From Secundilactobacillus collinoides DSM 20515 = JCM 1123 (GTDB lineage Bacteria > Bacillota > Bacilli > Lactobacillales > Lactobacillaceae), in contig NZ_AYYR01000044.1 in NCBI RefSeq assembly GCF_001435975.1, positions 1 to 64,000 of the forward strand: DNA of 64,000 bases. The letters run 5' to 3'. Of this stretch, positions 1 to 7,875 are shown piece by piece. Below the pieces are notes generated by a model. That model was not told the DNA's origin. It ran no database searches and saw only the letters and a list, made by a program, of their open reading frames with translations. The stretch's first letter is position 1. The number at the start of each line of letters is the position of its first letter. The position numbers were made by a program, and so were the translations under genes.

Positions 1-174
1 ATAAGGTCAAATGCGTTTCAAAACTCTCCACCAATACCAGTTGACAAAGAGCCAAACCAATCGGCTTGAGCCTCAAAAATGATGTTATCAATGTTGCGAT
101 TGTCTGACTGAGTTTGTTGAGCATACTATAAGTCGGTGGTGTCCACAGAAACCCGGTAGTTATAGCTGCATAGT
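1..174. other. Non-coding left edge, possible insertion-sequence end
   Basis: No convincing gene is visible. Read on the minus strand, a stretch around positions 36-56 beginning GGCTCTTTGTCAACTG resembles the terminal inverted repeat of ISL3-type insertion sequences of lactobacilli, with the element extending leftwards out of the window. This rests on remembered similarity. The second end and the transposase are not in view. A weak GAGCC/GGCTC hairpin at about 50-80 could instead be a terminator for the DUF2075 gene. Confidence 0.25.
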
Positions 175-1401
175 TCACTGCTGTTGACCACCAAGCTTAT
201 AAGCCTGAAATAAGCGATTCCGTAACCGAACATCATGCGCATACAAATAAAGTCCCTTAACACCACGTTTCATAATGACGTTGATTGCGTTTAGCATCAA
301 CGTCATTTTTGCTTCGTGAATGTCCTTTTCTGCTTGCATATCAGGCCGTTTTTTAAAGGCCTCTGGGTCCGTAATTTTAGTGGTATCAATCATAATATGT
401 TCACCATCTGGAGCGAGGTGTACGGGGGGACCAAGTATTATGCCGGTGTAGTTTAAATCAAAGCCCTGACAAGTGTAGATAGACCCAACTTCGTTAATGG
501 ATTCGGGAAGCTCCGCCCATGGCGTGGCGGTATAGTTGTATTGATCCCATGGGAGACTAAAGTTGCCCTCAACGATGTAGTGATTACCGCCGTCTAATAT
601 GGAAGGGTAACCCGTAGTGGATAGAATCCGCGAAAGGCCAACTTCATTATTTCTCGCCACAATCTGTTGATGCATCTTTTCAGCATCATTGAAGACCCGA
701 AAATCGTAATGATTTGAAAATGAAGGCGTAATTGAATCAAGTCGACCTGAAGTTGTCAGGGTGTTTATCCAATCAATGAGCGCATTGTCCGCATGCATTC
801 GAAACTGCGCATGCAAAGTGACCCACTGTTGGGAATAAGGGGCTAATACTTGTTTTAATCGCGTTTCTGTCCAGTACGTTTTGAGACGCAATACTTGATG
901 CGCGTCAAAAACGATAATTAACACTCGGCACAGTTTCAATAAGTCTACTAATTGATTATCACCGTAAAAATTATTGTAATGATCAGGCTGCGAGAGCAAA
1001 AGATGCGCTTCATCAATGATTCCCACATCAAATCCGGTACCATTTTTACGGCACTGATTAATGAGGGTTGTGGGTCGCTGAAAATTCTTTTTATACTCAT
1101 TCGGCAGACGCCCCGCAATGTTACGATAGACCTTTAATAACTCCGGGTGATTGACGATGAAATAGTTCGTGCTGCCGGATAGTCGGCCTTCTGGAGATTT
1201 CGCTGCGGATTGAAGATCATAGTAAAGCTGACTCAAAACGACACTTTTACCGGTCCCAGCTTCGCCAGAGATGACAAAAACACTGGGGCGCTTGTCCAAA
1301 AAATGATTTTGCACAAAGGTTTCAGCCTCTGAGACGAGCATCTGTTGTTCAGCGGTGAGCTGTTTTAACGGTGCTAATTTTTCATTTGCTTGATTGGCCA
1401 A
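175..1401 (-). CDS. DUF2075 family P-loop ATPase
   Basis: The protein has a Walker A motif (GEAGTGKS, about residues 46-53), a Walker B motif (GIIDEAH, about 127-133) and, near residue 310, a TCQGFDLNYTG segment like motif V of superfamily 1 helicases. These features are typical of the DUF2075 family, whose members are presumed nucleic-acid-dependent ATPases of unknown role. I prefer the TTG at 1401: it lies 7 nt from an AGGAGG site, while the TTG at 1407 lies only 1 nt away. That gives 408 residues. No GIY-YIG nuclease domain, found in some relatives, is present. It is divergent from the copper ATPase gene and sits at a possible insertion-sequence boundary. A role in defence or DNA repair is possible but not shown. 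Confidence 0.8.
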   Translation of the reverse strand: MANQANEKLAPLKQLTAEQQMLVSEAETFVQNHFLDKRPSVFVISGEAGTGKSVVLSQLYYDLQSAAKSPEGRLSGSTNYFIVNHPELLKVYRNIAGRLPNEYKKNFQRPTTLINQCRKNGTGFDVGIIDEAHLLLSQPDHYNNFYGDNQLVDLLKLCRVLIIVFDAHQVLRLKTYWTETRLKQVLAPYSQQWVTLHAQFRMHADNALIDWINTLTTSGRLDSITPSFSNHYDFRVFNDAEKMHQQIVARNNEVGLSRILSTTGYPSILDGGNHYIVEGNFSLPWDQYNYTATPWAELPESINEVGSIYTCQGFDLNYTGIILGPPVHLAPDGEHIMIDTTKITDPEAFKKRPDMQAEKDIHEAKMTLMLNAINVIMKRGVKGLYLYAHDVRLRNRLFQAYKLGGQQQ

Positions 1402-1452
1402 TTGCAACCCTCCTTTTCATTGAATATCACTAGTGTACCGCAATACAATTAA

Positions 1453-1505
1453 TTGACAAATATTGTCTACAATTGTAACCTATAGACGTAGAGTTTACAT
1501 ATGTA
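1453..1505 (+). promoter_or_regulatory. Promoter region with two CopY-type cop boxes
   Basis: Two perfect matches to the cop box TACAnnTGTA, bound by CopY/TcrY repressors, lie at 1468-1477 (TACAATTGTA) and 1496-1505 (TACATATGTA), just upstream of the copper ATPase gene. A TTGACA -35 candidate is at 1453-1458; the -10 is not clear. By analogy with enterococcal cop operons, the ATPase gene should be repressed until copper displaces zinc from CopY. No copY gene is in the window. Confidence 0.8.
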
Positions 1506-1535
1506 GACAGCAAATGACACAAGGAGGCCTGAATC

Positions 1536-3581
1536 ATGAAAATGAGTGGTGAACAACATGAGACGATGCACGATATGGCAGACATGGCGCGGATGAATCA
1601 TGATAAGATGTCCATGCCTGGTGGGGCGCACATGATGATGGATACCGCCAGTCTGCGGCGAAAATTTTGGATCTCATTAATTTTGACGATACCTATCGTG
1701 CTTTTTTCACCAATGATGGGCATGACGCTTCCGTTTCAAATGACTTTTTCTGGCTCTGATTGGCTGGTTGCATTGATTGGCAGTTTCATTTTCGTTTACG
1801 GTGGGCAGCCATTCTTTTCTGGCGCGCGTGAGGAACTGAAGACGCATCAACCGGCCATGATGACGCTGATTACGATGGGGATATCTGTGGCGTATGTTTA
1901 TAGTATCTATGCGGTTATTGCAAACGATGTCTTTGTCGTTACACCAACTGTAACTGACTTTTTCTGGGAACTTGCGACATTGATCGACATCATGCTGTTG
2001 GGGCATTGGATCGAAATGGGCGCCGTGATGAATGCGGGGTCTGCTGTTGATAAGTTAGCCAAATTGCTGCCCGACACCGCACACCTTGTTGTTGAAGACG
2101 GGACAGTGCAAGACGTGAAGGTGGGAAATTTGCAATTAGGCCAACATGTTCAAATTAGAGCTGGTGAAAAGATTCCAGCTGATGGGACTGTTCTTGAAGG
2201 CGCCACAAGCGTCGATGAGGCGATGGTTACTGGAGAGGCTAAAGCGGTGGCTAAACAACCAACCGACACGCTGATTGGGGGCACCATTAACGGAACTGGT
2301 ACCGTTACTATCGTAATCACTGGTACGGGCGATACCGGATATCTGTCCAAAGTGATGACACTGGTGCAATCGGCGCAGGATAACAAATCACAAACTGAGA
2401 CAATGGCAGACAAAGTGGCTGGTTATCTCTTTTATGCCGCACTCATCGTCGGCGTTGGGTCGTTTGTAATCTGGTTGATGACAAATAGTTTAGCGGCGGC
2501 ACTGTCCATCGCTGTGACGGTCTTTGTGATTGCCTGTCCGCATGCACTGGGGTTGGCGATTCCCCTAGTCGTCGCACGTGTGACTTCGTTAGCCGCGACT
2601 AATGGGTTACTGATTGCAAACCGGTCTGCGCTGGAACAGATCAATCGTGTCAGATTTGTGTTGATGGACAAGACCGGGACACTGACGGCTGGAAAATTTA
2701 GTGTAAATGCTGTTCAATCGTTTACGGATCAGTTTAGCGAAAACGATATTCTAGGAACGATGGCAGCCCTTGAGGGACAGTCGACGCACCCGCTCGCAAC
2801 CGGCATTATTAGTGCAGCAAAGGCAGCTTCTCTGCAAGTGGCGACTGCTGCAAATGTGCGGCAACAGACTGGTATTGGCTTGATGGGGGACTTAGACGGT
2901 CACCACTATCAGATTGTTTCACCCACCTATGTGGCCAAACATAATCTGACAGTGCCGTCAGGTCATTCTGGCAAGCGTGGCGATACGCTGAGTTACCTTG
3001 TTGGAAATGAGCAGGTGCTTGGACTGGTTGCACAGGGTGATCAGATTAAGTCGGAAGCACCAGCCATGATTCAGCAGCTTAAACATGACGGCCTGACACC
3101 CGTCATGCTGACTGGGGATAATCGTCAGGCAGCACAGGCTGTGGCCGCGGCGCTAGGTATCGATGATGTTCAGGCAGAATTGATGCCGGAGGACAAGGAT
3201 CGGCTTGTGACCGGGTATCAAAAACACGGCGGGGTCTTATTTGTCGGTGATGGTGTCAATGACGCCCCAAGTCTTGCTCGGGCGGATATCGGCGTGGCAA
3301 TCGGCTCCGGAACAGACGTGGCCATTGACTCAGCTGATGTGGTTCTAGTCAACTCGAATCCTTACGATATTGTGAAACTGATTGTTCTCGCTAAAACCAT
3401 GACTCGTAAGATGACGCAAAACATTTGGTGGGGTGCCGGGTATAACATTGTTGCAATTCCGTTGGCAGCTGGTATTTTAGCGCCAATCGGGTTTATTCTG
3501 TCACCAATGGTCGGTGCGGTATTGATGTCTTTGAGCACAGTAATTGTTGCGTTAAATGCTTTGACAATCAGACGGGTATAA
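1536..3581 (+). CDS. copB: Copper-exporting P1B-type ATPase, CopB class
   Basis: This is a heavy-metal P-type ATPase of 681 residues, expected to pump copper out across the cytoplasmic membrane. Visible motifs are the actuator TGEA (about residue 230), the intramembrane metal site CPH (about 334, the CopB/P1B-3 signature rather than CPC), the phosphorylation site DKTGTLT (about 378) and the hinge GDGVNDAP (about 569). The first 35 residues are rich in His and Met and there is no CxxC metal-binding domain, again as in CopB. The ATG at 1536 follows AAGGAGG at 8 nt. The gene stands alone between two cop boxes and a strong terminator, without copY, copZ or copA. Silver may also be a substrate. 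Confidence 0.92.
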   Translation: MKMSGEQHETMHDMADMARMNHDKMSMPGGAHMMMDTASLRRKFWISLILTIPIVLFSPMMGMTLPFQMTFSGSDWLVALIGSFIFVYGGQPFFSGAREELKTHQPAMMTLITMGISVAYVYSIYAVIANDVFVVTPTVTDFFWELATLIDIMLLGHWIEMGAVMNAGSAVDKLAKLLPDTAHLVVEDGTVQDVKVGNLQLGQHVQIRAGEKIPADGTVLEGATSVDEAMVTGEAKAVAKQPTDTLIGGTINGTGTVTIVITGTGDTGYLSKVMTLVQSAQDNKSQTETMADKVAGYLFYAALIVGVGSFVIWLMTNSLAAALSIAVTVFVIACPHALGLAIPLVVARVTSLAATNGLLIANRSALEQINRVRFVLMDKTGTLTAGKFSVNAVQSFTDQFSENDILGTMAALEGQSTHPLATGIISAAKAASLQVATAANVRQQTGIGLMGDLDGHHYQIVSPTYVAKHNLTVPSGHSGKRGDTLSYLVGNEQVLGLVAQGDQIKSEAPAMIQQLKHDGLTPVMLTGDNRQAAQAVAAALGIDDVQAELMPEDKDRLVTGYQKHGGVLFVGDGVNDAPSLARADIGVAIGSGTDVAIDSADVVLVNSNPYDIVKLIVLAKTMTRKMTQNIWWGAGYNIVAIPLAAGILAPIGFILSPMVGAVLMSLSTVIVALNALTIRRV

Positions 3582-3585
3582 TTAC

Positions 3586-3634
3586 AAAAACGCGTTTCAG
3601 CTGGTTGGAAACCCAACCGCTGAAACGTGTTTTT
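3586..3634. terminator. Bidirectional terminator, copB / monooxygenase
   Basis: A hairpin with stem CGTTTCAGC-GGTTGG and its complement is flanked by an A-run on the left and a T-run on the right. It can therefore end both copB (plus) and the convergent monooxygenase gene (minus). Confidence 0.85.
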
Positions 3635-3779
3635 AGATTGCGTCAAATAATTGCAGGTACTTTGTGTTGAAGCGTTGGTGAGAATGCGCATCTGGTACAG
3701 ACCCAAACCAGCAAACACCAAATGACTAGCTTTGCTGTCCTCGCTTGATTATCAGAAAAAGGTCGCAACAACGCACATA

Positions 3780-4280
3780 CTAAGCGTCTTGTTCGGCACC
3801 CTGATAACTTGCTTCATGATAGTTGTTCAATGGGCGCTGGAAGTAGGCGAACGGCTTGAAGCGCTCATCTCGTTTCCATACTGCGAAGTCTTCACTGGAA
3901 TCCCAAACGGTTAAAATGATATTGTTGGACCGATTCAGTGCCTCTTTCATAAAGTAGATGGCGTGCAAGCCTTCAGGCATTTCGTCAGTAGTGACAAAGT
4001 GGTTGGCTTTTGAGTTAAAGACTTTTTGATCATCTGGCGACAAGTTGTCAAAATACATGAAATTAACAAACCTGCCCCAATCAGTTGTTCCCCGATGAAG
4101 TTTAATGTCATAATGGACGGGTGAGGTAAACACTGATTCTTGACCAGAAACGTCTAACAAAGCCAGCTGGTCACCAGCTGTATTGGCTTCCAGTAGCAGC
4201 ATTGGCCGGTCTGGGTTCTTAGCACGAACCTTTTCTAGAACGTCTTTGCTGCCAAAAGTGATACTGAGTTGAGTAATCAT
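3780..4280 (-). CDS. Antibiotic biosynthesis monooxygenase-like protein (HmoB-like)
   Basis: The C-terminal half (about residues 60-155) looks like an ABM-type ferredoxin-like domain, with the block ILTVWDSSEDFAVWKRDE followed by FKPFAYF. The N-terminal half is the extra beta-rich part seen in HmoB of Bacillus subtilis, a haem-degrading monooxygenase of 166 residues. I chose the ATG at 4280, 7 nt from GGAGG, which also gives 166 residues; an ATG at 4286 is only 1 nt from that site. Lactobacilli generally do not make haem, so a role in haem detoxification or oxidative stress is an inference. It converges with copB and is a single-gene unit. Confidence 0.65.
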   Translation of the reverse strand: MITQLSITFGSKDVLEKVRAKNPDRPMLLLEANTAGDQLALLDVSGQESVFTSPVHYDIKLHRGTTDWGRFVNFMYFDNLSPDDQKVFNSKANHFVTTDEMPEGLHAIYFMKEALNRSNNIILTVWDSSEDFAVWKRDERFKPFAYFQRPLNNYHEASYQGAEQDA

Positions 4281-4384
4281 AGTCATTCCTCCTTTACTTC
4301 ATCACATTCATTATACAAGTGATGTGCACTAAATGAAAACGTAAACAACTTATTTATTCTTATTTGAAAGGAAGTTTTTAACTT

Positions 4385-5128
4385 ATGAAACTGACAGTGA
4401 TTGGGTATTACGGGGGTTACCCGGCTAATGGCGTCGGTACTAGTAGTTATTTAATCGAGGCGGAAAAGTATAAATTACTGCTTGATTGCGGCAGTGGGGC
4501 ACTTTTGAGTTTACAAGAGCTGCTTGATCCGCTGACACTTGACGGTGTGATCATTTCACATTACCATCACGACCATCTGGCCGATCTCGGGGTGCTGCAG
4601 TACTACTGGCAACTGCATGAGGAACGGCCGAATCAAGACGTTTTGCCGATTTATGGGCCAACAGCGGACCCGTTGAATTTTGGCAGCCTGACCTGGCCGC
4701 ATGCCAGCGTTGGTCGCGGATATACTGCGGATGATACTTTGACGATCGGACCGCTCACGATTTCATTTTTGGAGACCCACCACCCAGTGCCTGCATACGC
4801 AATGCGAATCACCGAAACAGCCACGGGTGAGGTCCTTGTTTTCACGGCCGACACGGCATATTTTCCCGAATTAGCACCCTTTGCGCACGACGCTGATCTG
4901 TTATTGACGGACACGAATTTCTACGATGACAAGACTGGTAAAAAATGGCATTTAACGGCTGGCGAATCGGGGCAGGTCGCCCATGACGCCAACGCTAAAA
5001 AACTCGTACTGACTCACCTGCCACAATGGGGCGACCTTGATCAGCTTGTTGCCCAGGCACAAGCTGCGGCCGGTTCAGGCGTGCAGGTCAGTCACGCCCA
5101 GCTTCGGCAAACCTATTCTGTGAAGTAA
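4385..5128 (+). CDS. MBL-fold metallohydrolase (YhfI-like)
   Basis: This is a metallo-beta-lactamase-fold protein of 247 residues. The zinc-binding motif HYHHDH is at about residues 59-64, and further metal ligands are likely at His139/His140 (THHPVP), Asp163 (TADTAY) and His220 (LTHLP). The architecture is that of the RNase Z/YhfI group of hydrolases. The substrate cannot be read from sequence; phosphodiesters are typical for the group. The ATG follows a GAAAGGAAG site. It precedes spx by 124 nt and probably has its own promoter. Confidence 0.85.
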   Translation: MKLTVIGYYGGYPANGVGTSSYLIEAEKYKLLLDCGSGALLSLQELLDPLTLDGVIISHYHHDHLADLGVLQYYWQLHEERPNQDVLPIYGPTADPLNFGSLTWPHASVGRGYTADDTLTIGPLTISFLETHHPVPAYAMRITETATGEVLVFTADTAYFPELAPFAHDADLLLTDTNFYDDKTGKKWHLTAGESGQVAHDANAKKLVLTHLPQWGDLDQLVAQAQAAAGSGVQVSHAQLRQTYSVK

Positions 5129-5152
5129 TTGTGACGAAAAACCGAGATTAGT

Positions 5153-5202
5153 TTGACCTTTTAGTGAACATGGTTTTAAAAGCCGTCAGTCTTCGTTATA
5201 CT
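5153..5202 (+). promoter_or_regulatory. Possible tandem spx promoters
   Basis: TTGACC at 5153-5158 is 18 nt from TAAAAG (5177-5182), and a second -10 (TATACT, 5197-5202) lies 50 nt before the spx start without a clear -35. Multiple promoters at spx are known in Bacillus. Assignment here is by motif only. Confidence 0.4.
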
Positions 5203-5252
5203 GTGGGTAGAGGTAATCACAGACGACACCGACAAGTTTGGAGGCTAGTGCT

Positions 5253-5657
5253 ATGACGGTTACATTATTTACTTCACCTAGTTGTACTTCCTGCCGAAAA
5301 GCCAAAAGATGGCTGCAGGACAATGACATTCCCTTTACTGAACAGAATATTTTTGTGCAGGCGCCTAGTGTTCGCCAACTCAAGTGGATCCTGAGCTTGA
5401 CCGAAAATGGAACTGAAGAAATCATTTCGAAGCGGTCGAAGGACTACAAAAAATTGAACCTTGATATCGATAAGATGTCAGTGAGCAGTCTCATTCAATT
5501 AATTACGGAATACCCAGGGTTGTTGCGTCGACCAATTCTTTTTGATGAGAAGAGATTGCAGGTCGGCTACAACGACGACGAAATTCGACGATTCTTGCCG
5601 CGTCACGTAAGAACGGTGGAATTGGAACGGGCCAAAAAACGTGCTAATTTACTGTGA
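5253..5657 (+). CDS. spx: Global regulator Spx
   Basis: This is an ArsC/Spx-family regulator of 134 residues that binds the RNA polymerase alpha C-terminal domain and redirects transcription under thiol stress. The redox switch CTSC is at residues 10-13 and the [20 protein letters not shown] block is the conserved C-terminal half. I use the ATG at 5253, 8 nt from GGAGG, which puts the CxxC where the family has it; an upstream in-frame TTG at 5238 overlaps the ribosome binding site. Its proteolysis adaptor gene spxH lies 4.2 kb downstream and mecA follows directly, the usual Firmicute order. Confidence 0.95.
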   Translation: MTVTLFTSPSCTSCRKAKRWLQDNDIPFTEQNIFVQAPSVRQLKWILSLTENGTEEIISKRSKDYKKLNLDIDKMSVSSLIQLITEYPGLLRRPILFDEKRLQVGYNDDEIRRFLPRHVRTVELERAKKRANLL

Positions 5658-5665
5658 CGTCTTCC

Positions 5666-5694
5666 TTGACGTGGGGCCAATCGCTTGATATACT
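5666..5694 (+). promoter_or_regulatory. mecA promoter
   Basis: TTGACG (5666-5671), a 17-nt spacer and TATACT (5689-5694) make a near-consensus vegetative promoter. It predicts a start near 5701 and an untranslated leader of about 117 nt before mecA. A second weaker promoter may be TTTACA (about 5746) with TAAAAT (about 5768). Confidence 0.7.
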
Positions 5695-5817
5695 TGCACT
5701 TACTATGGGGATTTTATAAAATCATGTGAAATAACACTCAGGTACTTTACAAACGCGTAAAATCCTTTAAAATTGTAATTAGCAAGATAAGGTACCGGCA
5801 GAAAGAGGTGTTGGGTC

Positions 5818-6546
5818 ATGGAAATGGAAAGAATTAACGAAAATACAATTCGTGTTTTGATCGGTAATGACGATTTAACCCAACGGGGAATTACCGTCCT
5901 TGATCTGCTTGGTAACCACAAGCAAATAGAAAACTTCTTCTATAGCATTTTGGAAGAGGTCGATGTTGATCATCAATTTCAAGAAACTGATGCCGTAACT
6001 TTTCAAGTATTACCAAATCGAAACGGCCTTGAATTGTTTATCAGCAAGAGTAACGCTTCTGATGACCAAGCGGATCCAGACCAAACCGATGACGATGATG
6101 ATACACCCCAGATTCAATCAATCAAACAAGAAGAGGTGCCTGATTTTCTTAAACGGCAACTCATGCAGACGGATGATGACCAGGGCGTAGCGGATGATGA
6201 TCAGACTGACAATGGGTCAACTGATCAGACAACTGGCAAGCCAGGTGGCTCACCGCTGCACACGGTTGTACTCAAACTGCACGCGTTTGACGACTTGATT
6301 GCCATCGCAAATGTTTTGAATTTGACCGATGTTAAGTCAAGCCTGTATCACTACCAAGACAGCTATTATCTTGAATTTGCTTTTCGGATCAACGAACAAT
6401 CACCGGAAAGTATTAAGGATGAATTGGCTGTTGCTTATGAATATGCTGAGCAAACCACGATCACTGCGGATGTATTAGATGAACATGCAAAAAAAATCAT
6501 GGATCAGACAGCGTTAGAGCTCACACGGCGGTATTTTAACAATTAA
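5818..6546 (+). CDS. mecA: Adaptor protein MecA
   Basis: MecA is the ClpC adaptor that targets ComK, Spx and other substrates to the ClpCP protease. The N-terminal substrate-binding domain (about residues 1-80, starting MEMERINENTIRVLI) and the C-terminal ClpC-binding domain (about 145-242) are joined by a strongly acidic linker rich in Asp and Gln (about 85-140), as in lactobacilli. The ATG at 5818 is 7 nt from AGAGGTG. Length (242 residues) is normal. It is followed by a strong terminator and then coiA. Confidence 0.93.
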   Translation: MEMERINENTIRVLIGNDDLTQRGITVLDLLGNHKQIENFFYSILEEVDVDHQFQETDAVTFQVLPNRNGLELFISKSNASDDQADPDQTDDDDDTPQIQSIKQEEVPDFLKRQLMQTDDDQGVADDDQTDNGSTDQTTGKPGGSPLHTVVLKLHAFDDLIAIANVLNLTDVKSSLYHYQDSYYLEFAFRINEQSPESIKDELAVAYEYAEQTTITADVLDEHAKKIMDQTALELTRRYFNN

Positions 6547-6570
6547 TATCGCGTGTTAATAAGCAGCTGA

Positions 6571-6610
6571 AACACCACGTCTTCTTTAGCGGAAGATGTG
6601 GTGTTTTTTT
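6571..6610 (+). terminator. Terminator after mecA
   Basis: A stem of AACACCACGTCTTC with its complement GAAGATGTGGTGTT, loop about 7 nt, is followed by seven Ts. Confidence 0.9.
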
Positions 6611-6732
6611 ATGTTCTTTGTCAGCCAGCGTTGTTTTTTGTATTTGTATGTGGTGAGTGCGACTTTCTGGTCAAAAAAGGACCATTCCGGTTTTTCTGAG
6701 CGTAGTTACTGAGCAAAGGGGAGGATGAAAAA

Positions 6733-7803
6733 ATGCTTACGGCTCTGGATCACCAACATCAGCTCATACTAGCGACCGATGCATCGCGGGCAACTCATTA
6801 TTATTGTCCGGGGTGTCGGCACGCAGTCACCCTTCGCAAAGGCCAACGGGTCGTGGCGCATTTCGCCCATCAACCAGGCAATCGATGCAACGTGACCACT
6901 GAATCAGAAAGTCAGCAGCATTTAACCGGGAAGTGGCAATTGGCCCGCTTTTTTAAGCATGATGAGGTGCGGTTGGAACCCTATTTATCAGACATTCAAC
7001 AACGGCCTGACCTGTTATTAATACAGCCCGGCAAACGCGTTGCGATTGAATTTCAGTGTTCACCGCTATCACCATCTAAATTGGCAGCCAGAAACGCCGG
7101 TTACCAAAAATTAAATGTCACGCCGGTCTGGGTATTGGGTGATTACTATTTTCAGCACATGAAGTCGCAGTCTCAAGTTGCGTTATTTGCCAATTGGTCC
7201 CGAAAATGGGGTTGGTACCTCTTATTTTGGCATACTCAAACGGCCAGAATGGAACTCTGGAGCCAGCTTAAAATAGACCTATTGGGCCGGATCGGGTATC
7301 AGCGTTATCAATTGACAGCCGCTGGTGAAAGCCGGTTTATCGAATCCCGGGCGCTTTGTTTTGATGTTTGGCAAATTAAGCAGCTTCGACAGCAAATTAC
7401 CTACGGGCTTCGTTTTCGAACACATAAATATATGAAATGGCAAAACTTTTGTTACATGCACAATTGCCTATTACAAACGATTCCCAATTGTTGTTTTGAA
7501 CACGCAATCGTGCCACCGCTGTTTGGAGACTCAATTGCTATTTTACGATATTGCCTGCTGATCTTAATTTCGGACTTGGGACAGCAAAGTGTGTTTTCCT
7601 TACAGGACGTCTGGGAGATGGTTGCTGAATTAGGCCAGTTGGTGCCGGTGGGGCAATTTGCAAACTGCAATCAGCGAGTGGTTCGCAATCAGCTGCAGCT
7701 GGTTTTAGAGGCGTGGCTCCAAACACTCACGGTGGCCGGTTATCTGCAGCCGCTCACCCATGACACCTGGCAGGTGACGCGACAATTTATCACTGATCCC
7801 TGA
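6733..7803 (+). CDS. coiA: Competence protein CoiA
   Basis: This is a CoiA-family protein of 356 residues. An N-terminal zinc-finger-like segment (CPGC at about residues 22-25, then HFAHQPGNRC at about 44-53) is followed by a PD-(D/E)XK-like nuclease core with RPDLLL (about 92-97) and AIEFQCS (about 105-111). In streptococci CoiA acts after DNA uptake and promotes recombination of incoming strands. The ATG follows GGAGG at 8 nt. It lies between mecA and pepF, as in most lactobacilli. No other competence genes are in the window, so natural transformability is not implied. Confidence 0.9.
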   Translation: MLTALDHQHQLILATDASRATHYYCPGCRHAVTLRKGQRVVAHFAHQPGNRCNVTTESESQQHLTGKWQLARFFKHDEVRLEPYLSDIQQRPDLLLIQPGKRVAIEFQCSPLSPSKLAARNAGYQKLNVTPVWVLGDYYFQHMKSQSQVALFANWSRKWGWYLLFWHTQTARMELWSQLKIDLLGRIGYQRYQLTAAGESRFIESRALCFDVWQIKQLRQQITYGLRFRTHKYMKWQNFCYMHNCLLQTIPNCCFEHAIVPPLFGDSIAILRYCLLILISDLGQQSVFSLQDVWEMVAELGQLVPVGQFANCNQRVVRNQLQLVLEAWLQTLTVAGYLQPLTHDTWQVTRQFITDP

Positions 7804-7875
7804 TGGTTTCCATACCGTCTGCGGCTTGTTTTATGCTAAAGTAGGCTTAACACCTGAATTTAAGGAGGAATTATT

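Noticed and set aside
3732-3914. Plus-strand 60-codon frame overlapping the monooxygenase gene
   Set aside because: It is antisense to a well-supported gene and has no ribosome binding site.
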